NCBI GenBank assembly: GCA_964436825.1
Contig: CAYTEO010000028.1
Span: forward strand, 1 to 35,368
Reading direction: 5' to 3'
Source: CAYTEO01 sp964436825
GTDB taxonomy: Bacteria > Krumholzibacteriota > Krumholzibacteriia > LZORAL124-64-63
DNA: 35,368 bases
Shown here piece by piece: positions 13,700-20,848 of the stretch; the first letter of the stretch is position 1; the number at the start of each line of letters is the position of its first letter. Position numbers and translations under genes: made by a program. The notes under the pieces are model-generated. The model was not told the DNA's origin. It ran no database searches and worked only from the letters and a program-made list of their open reading frames with translations.

Positions 13700-14324
13700 C
13701 CTCACCCGCGGTGACGGGCCGCGGGCAGGGCGTCGCTGGTCGGCACGGCCAGCGGCGTGTCTGCCGTGGTTGCTGATCCTGGCGCTGTCCGTCGTGTCGA
13801 CCGGTTGTGGCGACCGCGAGCCGGCTTCCACGACCGCCGCCGGGCTCTCCACCACCGAGAACGCCGACGAGACGCCGCCCGACCAGCGGCTCTACGACGC
13901 CGTCATCACCGACACTCGCGACGACGAGGTGCGCTGGATCCTCCACAGCGAGCGGCTGGACCGCTTCGCCGATCGCGACGAGGCCCAGCTCTACACCGTC
14001 CGGATGCAGTTCTTCCGCGCCGACACCCTCTTTTCCACCCTGACCTCGCGGCGCGGGCGGGCAGACCTGAAGACCAAGAATCTGCACGTCTGGGGCGACG
14101 TCGTGGTCGTCACGACAGACGGCCGGCGGCTGGAGACGACCGAACTGACGTATGACAACCGGCGCGGTCTGATCTACAATGATGTATACGACAGGTTCAC
14201 CCGCGGCGACGACGTGCTGACCGGTTGGGGGATGGAGGCCTCGCCCGACCTGTCCTACTTCGAGCTGAAACGGGAGGTGGCCGCCGAGGTCGCCCCCGAC
14301 GACACCACCGGGAGCGACCAGTGA
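13677..14324 (+). CDS. lptC: LptC-like LPS export protein with lipobox
   Basis: LptC sits in the periplasm, attached to the LptBFG complex, and passes LPS to LptA. The protein (215 residues) has a basic N-terminus, a hydrophobic segment (CLPWLLILALSVVS) ending in STGC, a plausible lipobox, then a disordered Thr/Glu linker and a beta-jellyroll region: DLKTKNLHVWGDVVVVTTDGRRLETTELTYDN followed by GDDVLTGWGMEASPDL, typical of LptC/OstA repeats. E. coli LptC is instead membrane-anchored by its helix. I prefer ATG 13677, 7 bases after GGAGG; ATG 13656 is an in-frame alternative. It overlaps lptB as GTGA. No separate lptA lies between them, which is the usual order, so this protein or a distant gene must supply the bridge. 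Confidence 0.82.
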   Translation: MRTWQDTDLTRGDGPRAGRRWSARPAACLPWLLILALSVVSTGCGDREPASTTAAGLSTTENADETPPDQRLYDAVITDTRDDEVRWILHSERLDRFADRDEAQLYTVRMQFFRADTLFSTLTSRRGRADLKTKNLHVWGDVVVVTTDGRRLETTELTYDNRRGLIYNDVYDRFTRGDDVLTGWGMEASPDLSYFELKREVAAEVAPDDTTGSDQ

Positions 14325-15070
14325 CGACGGCCGCCGCAACGACGACCGGGACGATCCTCGAGGCACGGGGACTGCGCAAGGTCTACCGCAAGCGCGCCGT
14401 CGTCGACGGGGTCGACCTGCGGTTCCGGACCGGCGAGGTGACCGGCCTGCTCGGCCCCAACGGTGCCGGCAAGACGACGACCTTCTACATCATCGTCGGC
14501 TTCATCCGGCCCGACGCGGGGGAGGTCGTCCTGGACGGGGAGGACATCTCGCGGCTGCCCATGTACAAGCGGGCCCGCCGCGGCATCGGCTACCTGCCCC
14601 AGGAGTCCTCCATCTTCCGTCGCCTGACGGTGGAACAGAACATCATGGCCATCCTCGAGACCCAGCCGCTGTCGCGGCAGCAGCGACGCGAGCGGCTGGA
14701 GGAGCTGCTCGAGGAGATGGGAATCGCCCACATCCGCCGCTCCCGGGGCTACCAGCTCTCGGGTGGGGAGAGGCGGCGGGTCGAGATCGCCCGGGCCCTC
14801 GTGACCCGGCCGCGTTTCATGCTGCTGGACGAACCGTTCGCCGGCATCGATCCCATCGCCGTGGCCGATCTCCAGGAGACGGTGGCCCGGCTCAAGGAGC
14901 GGGGTCTGGGGATCCTGATCACCGACCACAACGTCCGGGAGACGTTGAGCATCACCGACCGGGCCTACATCATGTACGAGGGGCGGATCGAGCTGCAGGG
15001 CACCCCCGACGAGCTCGTCCGCAACGAGAAGGCGCGGGCCATCTACCTGGGGGACGGATTCCGCATGTAG
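14321..15070 (+). CDS. lptB: LPS export ABC transporter ATP-binding protein
   Basis: LptB is the cytoplasmic ATPase that powers LPS extraction by LptFG. It has 249 residues. Walker A is GPNGAGKT (45-52), the Q-loop is YLPQESSIFR (Gln94), the ABC signature LSGGE (146-150), Walker B FMLLDEP (166-172), and the switch His lies in ITDHNVRET. LPQESSIFRRLTVEQNI and FAGIDPIAV are specific to the LptB branch and distinguish it from LivF-type ATPases. GTG 14321 overlaps the lptC stop. The membrane partners lptF and lptG are 13 kb away on the other strand. lptB-rpoN-hpf downstream is a conserved order in many didermic bacteria. Confidence 0.97.
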   Translation: MTTAAATTTGTILEARGLRKVYRKRAVVDGVDLRFRTGEVTGLLGPNGAGKTTTFYIIVGFIRPDAGEVVLDGEDISRLPMYKRARRGIGYLPQESSIFRRLTVEQNIMAILETQPLSRQQRRERLEELLEEMGIAHIRRSRGYQLSGGERRRVEIARALVTRPRFMLLDEPFAGIDPIAVADLQETVARLKERGLGILITDHNVRETLSITDRAYIMYEGRIELQGTPDELVRNEKARAIYLGDGFRM

Positions 15071-15091
15071 CCTGCGCCGGAAGCGAGGACG

Positions 15092-16516
15092 ATGGACGTC
15101 AAGCTGAGACAGCACATGGGGCTCTACCAGCGCCAGCAGCTGGTGATGACCCAGCGCCTGCAGCAGGCCCTGAAGCTCCTGCAGATCCCCACGCTGGAGC
15201 TGGAACAGGTCCTGCGACAGGAGCTGCAGGCCAACCCGCTGCTGGAGGAAGTCGAGCCCGACGAGGACGAGCCGATGGAGGAGACGGATGCTCCCGAGCC
15301 GGCCGTGCCCGACACGCAGGAAACCTCGGCCACCGACGAGCCGGTGGACTGGGACGAGTACTTCCGTGACGGGTTCAGCGACGGGACCTTCGAGCGGGAG
15401 CACGAGGACGAGGACCGCCCCGAGCGGCTGCCGGTCTCCATCCCCACGGGCCAGGAGGAACTGCACCAGCAGCTGGTGCTGGCCGTCGACGACGACCTGG
15501 ACCGGCAGATCGGCGAGTACATCATCGGGAGCCTGGACGAGAGCGGATTCCTGACCGCTCCGGTCGAGGAGATCGCCGCCTACTTCGAGGTCCCGGTCGA
15601 GCGGGTCGAGAAGGTCCTGGAGATCGTCCAGGGGTTCGACCCGCCCGGCGTGGCGGCCCGGGACCTGCGCGAGTGCCTCCTGCTGCAGCTGAAGGCCCTG
15701 GACAAGCAGGACACGCCGGCCTGGATCGTCGTCCGGGACCACTTCGAGTCCCTGAAGAACCGCCGTTTCCAGGACATCGCCCGCGAGATGGGGATCACGC
15801 CGGCCGAGGTCCAGCAGATCGCCCAGGAGATCGGCGAGCTGGACCCGCGTCCCGGCCTCTCCGGCGGCACCGGCGCGGCCGAGTACATCACCCCGGACCT
15901 GGTCGTCGAGAAGGTGGACGACGACTACGTCGTCTATCTCAACGACGGCAACCTGCCACGCCTGCGGATCAGCCAAGCCTACGACGACATCCTGCAGAAG
16001 AAGGAGGGGCAGCGCCTGGAGGAGGCCGCCCAGTTCATCGGCGAGAAAAGGCGCTACGCCGAGTGGCTCATCAAGACGATCGAGCAGCGGCGCCGGACCA
16101 TGATCCGCGTCATGGAGGCCATCGTCCGGGAACAGCGCGACTTCTTCGAGCACGGCGCCATCGCCCTGAAGCCGCTGACCCTGCAGCAGATCGCCTCGGC
16201 CATCGGCATGCACGAGTCGACGGTCAGCCGCGTCACCAAGAACAAGTACGTCCAGACGCCCCGGGGCGTCTTCCCGCTGAAGTACTTCTTCTCTGCCGGC
16301 CTGGATACAGACGGAGGGGAGGAGGTGGCGGCCAAGGCCGTCAAGGAGATGATCCAGGAGATCATCGCCGGCGAGGACCCGGCGCACCCGCTGTCGGACA
16401 AGAAGATCGTGGAGATCCTCGCCCAGCGCGGGCTGAAGATCGCCCGCCGTACGGTTGCCAAGTACCGGGAGCAGCTCGGCATCCTCAACGCCAGGATGCG
16501 GCGCCAGTTCTCCTGA
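15092..16516 (+). CDS. rpoN: RNA polymerase sigma54 factor
   Basis: Sigma54 directs RNA polymerase to -24/-12 promoters that need AAA+ activators. It has 474 residues. Region I is the Gln/Leu-rich activator-interacting segment (LRQHMGLYQRQQLVMTQRLQQALKLLQ begins here; LELEQVLRQELQANPLLEE). Region II is a strongly acidic stretch (about 50-110). The core-binding domain follows, then a helix-turn-helix region (LTLQQIASAIGMHESTVSRVTKNKY) and the RpoN box ARRTVAKYRE (451-460) that reads the -24 element. It begins 21 bases after lptB. Its place in an lptB-rpoN-hpf-PTS order is shared with many Gram-negatives, where PTS phosphorylation influences sigma54-related functions. No bEBP activator gene is in the window. 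Confidence 0.98.
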   Translation: MDVKLRQHMGLYQRQQLVMTQRLQQALKLLQIPTLELEQVLRQELQANPLLEEVEPDEDEPMEETDAPEPAVPDTQETSATDEPVDWDEYFRDGFSDGTFEREHEDEDRPERLPVSIPTGQEELHQQLVLAVDDDLDRQIGEYIIGSLDESGFLTAPVEEIAAYFEVPVERVEKVLEIVQGFDPPGVAARDLRECLLLQLKALDKQDTPAWIVVRDHFESLKNRRFQDIAREMGITPAEVQQIAQEIGELDPRPGLSGGTGAAEYITPDLVVEKVDDDYVVYLNDGNLPRLRISQAYDDILQKKEGQRLEEAAQFIGEKRRYAEWLIKTIEQRRRTMIRVMEAIVREQRDFFEHGAIALKPLTLQQIASAIGMHESTVSRVTKNKYVQTPRGVFPLKYFFSAGLDTDGGEEVAAKAVKEMIQEIIAGEDPAHPLSDKKIVEILAQRGLKIARRTVAKYREQLGILNARMRRQFS

Positions 16517-16548
16517 ACCGTTCACGCGCCAGACCGGGAGGTCCTTGG

Positions 16549-17085
16549 ATGCAGCTCGAGATCAATACCCGACGCTTCACCCTCGACGACGACATCCGCG
16601 AGAAGATCGTGGAGAAGCTGGAGAACCTGAAGCGCTACAGCCCGCACCAGCCGCTGTTCGCGCGATTGACCCTGACCTTCGAGGGTGGGCGTTTCACCGG
16701 AGACCTTTCCCTGAACCTGAAGCAGCACTCCTGCCACGCCAAGGTGGGCCACGACGAGCCGGAGGGGGCCGCCTTCCTGGCCATCGAGCACGTCGAGCGC
16801 CAGCTCCGGCGGCTGAAGGACAAGCTGAAGGATCATCGGGGACGGGCGGCCGACGGTGGTCTGGGCGAGGCCATGACCGAGCTGGCAGGGGAGCTGCTGG
16901 ACAACGAGGGCTCGGCCGTCGTCCAGGAGCGGTTCCAGCTGCGGGATCTCTCCCTGGACGAGGCGCGGGAGATCTATACCGGCACCTCGCATCCCTTCTT
17001 CGTCTTCCGCGACCGGGACACCGGCGATGTGGCCGTCCTCTACCGGCGCGGGGACGGGGAGATGGTCGTCATGCAGCCGGAGTGA
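16549..17085 (+). CDS. hpf: Ribosome hibernation promoting factor, long form
   Basis: HPF binds the 30S subunit in stationary phase; the long form dimerises 70S ribosomes to 100S particles by itself. It has 178 residues: the N-terminal S30AE domain (about 1-95; MQLEINTRRFTLDDDIREKIVEKLENLKRY start) and the C-terminal dimerisation domain (about 120-178; RFQLRDLSLDEAREIYTGTSHPFFVFRDRDTGDVAVLYRRGDG), which the short gamma-proteobacterial HPF lacks. GGGAGG (16536-16541) precedes ATG 16549. It sits between rpoN and hprK. The long form would remove the need for a separate RMF. Confidence 0.95.
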   Translation: MQLEINTRRFTLDDDIREKIVEKLENLKRYSPHQPLFARLTLTFEGGRFTGDLSLNLKQHSCHAKVGHDEPEGAAFLAIEHVERQLRRLKDKLKDHRGRAADGGLGEAMTELAGELLDNEGSAVVQERFQLRDLSLDEAREIYTGTSHPFFVFRDRDTGDVAVLYRRGDGEMVVMQPE

Positions 17086-17093
17086 GCGATGCG

Positions 17094-18086
17094 ATGAGCG
17101 ACCGGGACACCCAGCCCCAGAACCAGGTGACCCTCAGCCAGGTCGTCGACGACCTGTCCAGGACGTTGCGCCTGCAGGAGCTGGTCCCGCCGCCGCACCG
17201 GGAGGTCGTCCTCGCGGCGCGCGACGTCCACCGGCCCGGCATGGCCCTGATGGGATTCATGGAGAACTTCCTGCCCCACCGGCTGCAGGTCCTGGGCGAG
17301 TCGGAGGTCGCCTACCTGGGGACCCTGGATCCCGGGCAGCAGCGGGAGGCCATCCAGCGCCTGGTGCATCTGCGGGCCCCGGCCCTGATCGTGTCCTCGA
17401 GCCTCACCCTCCCGCCGGCCGTCCTGGCGGCGGCGCGCGAGGGGGAACTGCCCGTCTACAGCGCGGCCCTGGCCACCGACGAGCTGGTCCACGAGCTGAC
17501 GCTCTACCTCAACGACCGTTTCGCGCCGCGGGTGGAGGTCCACGCCTCCCTGGTCGACGTCTACGGCGTGGGGATGCTGATCACGGGCCACAGCGGCATC
17601 GGCAAGAGCGAATGCGCCCTGGACCTGGTGGAACGGGGGCACCGCCTGGTGGCCGACGACATCGTCGAGATCCGTCGCTTCGGGGATGCCGTGCTGATCG
17701 GCCGGTTCCGCGACGTCCTGCAGCACAGCCTGGAGATCAGGGGCGTGGGGGTCGTCGACGTCCAGGCCATCTTCGGGATCCGGGGGATCCGCATGCAGAA
17801 GCGGATCGAGCTGGAGGTCCGCCTGGAACAGTGGCGGGACGATGCGGACTACGAGCGCATGGGCTTCGAGCAGCAGCAGACCGAGATCCTGGGCGTGTCG
17901 CTGCCGCGGATCGTCCTGCCCATCGTCCCGGGCAAGAACCTGACGGTCATCATGGAGGTCATCGCCCTGGACTTCATGCTCCGGGTCTACGGTATCGACG
18001 CCGCTCGCGAGTTGAACCGCCGCATCATGGAATCGCTCAAGTCGGGCGATCGCCTGCAGCGCTACCTGCGTCACGACCACGAATAG
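17094..18086 (+). CDS. hprK: HPr kinase/phosphorylase
   Basis: HprK phosphorylates and dephosphorylates HPr at Ser46 in response to ATP, phosphate and glycolytic intermediates. It has 330 residues: an N-terminal domain (about 1-140), then the P-loop kinase domain with GHSGIGKS (165-172), the Asp pair in HRLVADDIVEI, the signature LEIRGVGVVDVQAIFG (213-228) and the C-terminal GKNLTVIMEVIALDFMLRVYG. Conserved His150 precedes the P-loop (VEVHASLVDVYG). The P-loop has His where GDSG is usual, and the usual HG is HA. ATG 17094 is 8 bases after the hpf stop; an in-frame GTG at 17082 overlapping that stop is an alternative with a poorer ribosome site. The target Ser is present in the HPr encoded downstream. 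Confidence 0.94.
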   Translation: MSDRDTQPQNQVTLSQVVDDLSRTLRLQELVPPPHREVVLAARDVHRPGMALMGFMENFLPHRLQVLGESEVAYLGTLDPGQQREAIQRLVHLRAPALIVSSSLTLPPAVLAAAREGELPVYSAALATDELVHELTLYLNDRFAPRVEVHASLVDVYGVGMLITGHSGIGKSECALDLVERGHRLVADDIVEIRRFGDAVLIGRFRDVLQHSLEIRGVGVVDVQAIFGIRGIRMQKRIELEVRLEQWRDDADYERMGFEQQQTEILGVSLPRIVLPIVPGKNLTVIMEVIALDFMLRVYGIDAARELNRRIMESLKSGDRLQRYLRHDHE

Positions 18087-18094
18087 GGGGAACG

Positions 18095-18493
18095 ATGATC
18101 CAGGGGCTGATCATCACGCACGGAGAGCTGGGCCGCGAGCTGGTCAGGGTCGTGGCGATGATCATGGGGCCGGTCGATGGGTTGACCGCCCTGTCCAACA
18201 CCGATCAGTCCCTGCCGGAACTGGGGGAACGGATCGCGGCCTGGGCTGCCGCCGCTCCGGCGGAGGAGCTGCTGGTCTTCACCGACGACTTCGGGGGCAG
18301 CTGCACGACGGCGGCGCGCCTGGCCCTCCGCGGGCGGTCGGCCCGCCTGTTGACCGGGGTCAACCTGGCCATGCTGCTGGACTTCGCCGCCTGGCGCGAC
18401 GAGCTGCCCCTGCCGGAGCTGGCGGCGCGCCTGGTGCGCACGGGACGCGAGGCGGTCAGCCTGGTGACGCCGCCCGAGGGCGGGGAGCAGTGA
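18095..18493 (+). CDS. PTS mannose-family EIIA component
   Basis: A 132-residue cytoplasmic phosphocarrier of the mannose/fructose/sorbose PTS family. His9 in IITHGELGREL is the site phosphorylated by HPr. VFTDDFGGSCTTAARLAL matches the family block LxDLxGGSPxxxA, and LTGVNLAMLLDFA the block TGxNLPMLLE. It is only the EIIA domain; in E. coli ManX it is fused to EIIB, here EIIB is the next gene, two bases downstream. GGGGG precedes the ATG. Sugar specificity cannot be read from EIIA; a regulatory role is possible. Confidence 0.92.
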   Translation: MIQGLIITHGELGRELVRVVAMIMGPVDGLTALSNTDQSLPELGERIAAWAAAAPAEELLVFTDDFGGSCTTAARLALRGRSARLLTGVNLAMLLDFAAWRDELPLPELAARLVRTGREAVSLVTPPEGGEQ

Positions 18494-18494
18494 G

Positions 18495-18986
18495 ATGCCC
18501 CTGCTGCTGACGCGCATCGACGACAGGCTCATCCACGGGCAGGTCGTCGTGGGCTGGTGCCGGCGGCTGCGTCCCGACCGGATCGTCCTGTGCCACGACC
18601 GCATCGCCGCGGACCCCTGGCAGCGCGAGGTCTACGCAAGCTCGGTCCCGCCGCAGCTGGCCGTCTCCATCCTGGACCGCGCCGCCACGGTCCGGCTGCT
18701 CGGCGACGGGGCGGCGGAGGGGCGCCTGCTGCTGGTGGAGGGGCCCGGCGACCTGCTGGACCTGCTGGCGCGCGGCGTCGAACTTGAGGAGGTCAACCTG
18801 GGCGGGATGCACGCCCGGCACGGCAAGTACGAGCTGCTGCCGTACATCCACCTGGACGCCGCCGACCTGGCGGACCTGCGGCAGCTGCTGGTGCGGGGGG
18901 TCCGGCTCTTCGCCCAGTCGGTGCCCGGGGCGCCGCGGATCGAGATCGACAGCCGGCGCCTGGACGAGCTGGAGGTGGGGGCGTGA
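18495..18986 (+). CDS. PTS mannose-family EIIB component
   Basis: A 163-residue cytoplasmic protein that takes phosphate from EIIA and passes it to the sugar. The active-site block is RIDDRLIHGQVVVGW with His14, exactly as in the ManB family. LEEVNLGGMHARHGKYELLPYIHL and the end of the protein also follow the family. The start ATG 18495 lies two bases after the EIIA stop, and the stop overlaps the EIIC GTG. The preserved active site argues for a working transport or regulatory phosphorelay rather than a decayed remnant. Confidence 0.93.
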   Translation: MPLLLTRIDDRLIHGQVVVGWCRRLRPDRIVLCHDRIAADPWQREVYASSVPPQLAVSILDRAATVRLLGDGAAEGRLLLVEGPGDLLDLLARGVELEEVNLGGMHARHGKYELLPYIHLDAADLADLRQLLVRGVRLFAQSVPGAPRIEIDSRRLDELEVGA

Positions 18987-19738
18987 GCGGGCCGCCGACC
19001 GCCCTGCTCACCGACCTGTGGCACGGGCCCGCCGGCTGGTGGTGGGGGACGGCCCTCCTGGGGGGCGTGCTGGCCCTCGACGAGACGGCGGTGGCCCAGA
19101 CCTGGCTGAGCCAGCCGCTGCCGGCGGGCCTGCTGGCCGGGATGCTGACGGGCGACCCGGTGACGGGGCTGGTCCTGGGGGCGACCGTCCAGCTGCTCGT
19201 GCTGGGGGATCTGCCCATCGGGGAGACGAACCTGCGGGATCGCCTCTCCCCCCTGCTGGGAGCGGTCCTGGCCTGCCGACTGGCCGGCTGGCAGCTGGTG
19301 TTCCCGTGGGACGCGCCCGACCAGGCGTGGCGCCTGGGGTGGCTGCTGCCGAGCCTGGCGGCGGGAGCGCTGCTGGGGCGCTACATCCTGGGCGCGGAGC
19401 GCGAGCTGCACGGCCGCTGGATGCTGGCGGCCCTGCGCTCGGTGCGCCGGGGCGACGAGCGGATCGTCTCGCGGACGCACCTGGGGTGTCTCGCCGTGAC
19501 CGCCGCACGCGGCGCTCTGCTGCCCGTCGCCTGGGCGGTGCTGCTGCTGGTGCTGTGGCTCGGGCCGGGGGGGCGGCTGTCGCCTCCCGTCCGGGCGGCG
19601 GCCGGACTGCTGGCCTGGTGGCCACCGGCCGTGGCGGGAGGAGCCCTGCTCGACCTCTACGGGACCCGGGCGGGCCGGCCGGTCCTGGCGGTCGGGGTGC
19701 TGCTGGGCCTGGCGCTCTGGTGGGGAGGTGGTCGTTGA
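18983..19738 (+). CDS. PTS mannose-family EIIC membrane component
   Basis: A 251-residue integral membrane protein, largely hydrophobic, with about six to seven helices by eye. The TGDPVTGLVLGATVQLLVLGDLPIGE segment is the family hallmark (GxxxxGxxxGxxxQLxxLGxxPxG). EIIC forms the sugar channel together with EIID. The sequence is otherwise divergent from E. coli ManY and unusually rich in Trp, Leu and Gly. GTG 18983 overlaps the EIIB stop as GTGA, and its stop overlaps the EIID start. Substrate is unknown; the pgi/pmi gene downstream makes mannose or a related hexose plausible. Confidence 0.85.
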   Translation: MSGPPTALLTDLWHGPAGWWWGTALLGGVLALDETAVAQTWLSQPLPAGLLAGMLTGDPVTGLVLGATVQLLVLGDLPIGETNLRDRLSPLLGAVLACRLAGWQLVFPWDAPDQAWRLGWLLPSLAAGALLGRYILGAERELHGRWMLAALRSVRRGDERIVSRTHLGCLAVTAARGALLPVAWAVLLLVLWLGPGGRLSPPVRAAAGLLAWWPPAVAGGALLDLYGTRAGRPVLAVGVLLGLALWWGGGR

Positions 19739-20526
19739 TGCAGCACCGTGAGGGGCCCCCGGAGAGGATGGCGCCCGACCTGCACCGGGAACTCTGGTGG
19801 CGGTCCCTGACCCTGCAGGGTTCGTGGAACGACGCCCGCATGCAGAGCCTGGGGCTGCTGTTCACGCTCCTGCCGTGGCTGCGCCGGCAACGCTGGCAGG
19901 AACCGGCCCGGCGGCGCTTCCTCCGCAGGCACCTGGCGTTCTTCAACACGAACCCCTACTGTGCCGGGATCATCGTCGGGGGAATCGTGCGGCTGGAGCA
20001 GGAGGGGCGGATCGAGGCGACGGGAACCGGCCCTTCGCTGGCGGATTACAAGTCGAGTCTGGCGCGGGCCCTCGCCTCGCTGGGGGACCAGCTGTTCTGG
20101 CTCGGTCTCCATCCCGCGCTGCTGGTGCTGACGGTGCTGCTCGCCTGGTGGGGCGGCGGTCGCTGGACCCTGGTCCCGGTGGGGCTGTTCGGTGCCGTCC
20201 AGCTCGTGTTCCGGTACCGGCAGGTCGCTGCCGGCCACGCCGCGGGACTGGCCGTGCCGGCCCTGCTCGCCAGGCCGGGCTGGCACCGTGCCATCGCGTT
20301 CGCCAAGCGGAGCGGCGCCCTGCTGACCGGCCTGCTGCTGGTCCAGGCGGTGCTCCGCCTGCCGCGACCCGGTCCGGGGACGGGAGAGACGTCCGTCTGG
20401 ATCGGTTTCGCCTGCTGTCTCGTCGTCGCCGGCTGGGCGCGGCGCCGCTGGCCCGGAGAGGTGATCCTGTTGCTGATGTTGCCGCTGGCGGTGCTGTTCG
20501 CCCTGTCAGGCGGCCAATCGATCTGA
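19738..20526 (+). CDS. PTS mannose-family EIID membrane component
   Basis: A 262-residue protein. The N-terminal half is cytoplasmic with the family blocks SLTLQGSWNDARMQSLGLLFTLLP and FFNTNPYCAGIIVGGIVRLEQEG (counterpart of FNTHPYLAGxxxGxxxxxEE). The C-terminal half has several hydrophobic helices. It is similar to ManZ. ATG 19738 shares one base with the EIIC stop (TGATG), preceded by GGGGAGG. A 36-base gap follows before the HPr gene. Together with the preceding genes it makes a complete EIIABCD set. Confidence 0.9.
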   Translation: MQHREGPPERMAPDLHRELWWRSLTLQGSWNDARMQSLGLLFTLLPWLRRQRWQEPARRRFLRRHLAFFNTNPYCAGIIVGGIVRLEQEGRIEATGTGPSLADYKSSLARALASLGDQLFWLGLHPALLVLTVLLAWWGGGRWTLVPVGLFGAVQLVFRYRQVAAGHAAGLAVPALLARPGWHRAIAFAKRSGALLTGLLLVQAVLRLPRPGPGTGETSVWIGFACCLVVAGWARRRWPGEVILLLMLPLAVLFALSGGQSI

Positions 20527-20562
20527 CCGGCTCCGGCCGGTCCATGGAAAGGACGATCAACC

Positions 20563-20847
20563 TTGGAACGCGCCACCGCCATCGTCTCCGACCCCGTCGG
20601 ATTCCACCTGCGGGCCGCCGGCAGGATCGTCAAGCTGGCCAAGAGCTTCAGTGCCGAGGTGACGATCCGCTTCAACGGCCGGATGGCCAACGCCAAGAGC
20701 ATCATGGGACTGGCCAGCCTGGCCGCCGACTACGGCAGCGAGGTCGAGATCGAGGCCGACGGACCGGATGCCCCCGAGGCCATCTCCGCCCTGGTGCGGC
20801 TGATCGCCGTCCAGCTGGCCGAACAGCCAGAGGGCGCGGAGGGGTAG
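20563..20847 (+). CDS. ptsH: Phosphocarrier protein HPr (TTG start)
   Basis: HPr shuttles phosphate from EI to EIIA. It has 94 residues. His15 lies in GFHLRAAGRIV (consensus GLHARPA; the Pro is Ala, as in many proteobacterial relatives) and Ser46 in AKSIMGLASLAADYG, the residue HprK phosphorylates. Both regulatory sites are thus kept. No in-frame ATG or GTG exists upstream, so TTG 20563 is the start, with GAAAGGA 10 bases before it. An ATG at 20544 is out of frame. A TTG start may keep expression low relative to neighbours. The EI gene starts one base after its stop. Confidence 0.93.
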   Translation: MERATAIVSDPVGFHLRAAGRIVKLAKSFSAEVTIRFNGRMANAKSIMGLASLAADYGSEVEIEADGPDAPEAISALVRLIAVQLAEQPEGAEG

Positions 20848-20848
20848 G

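Noticed and set aside
14255..16525. A 756-codon minus-strand open frame opposite lptB and rpoN
   Set aside because: No motif, no ribosome site, and fully covered by two certain genes on the other strand.
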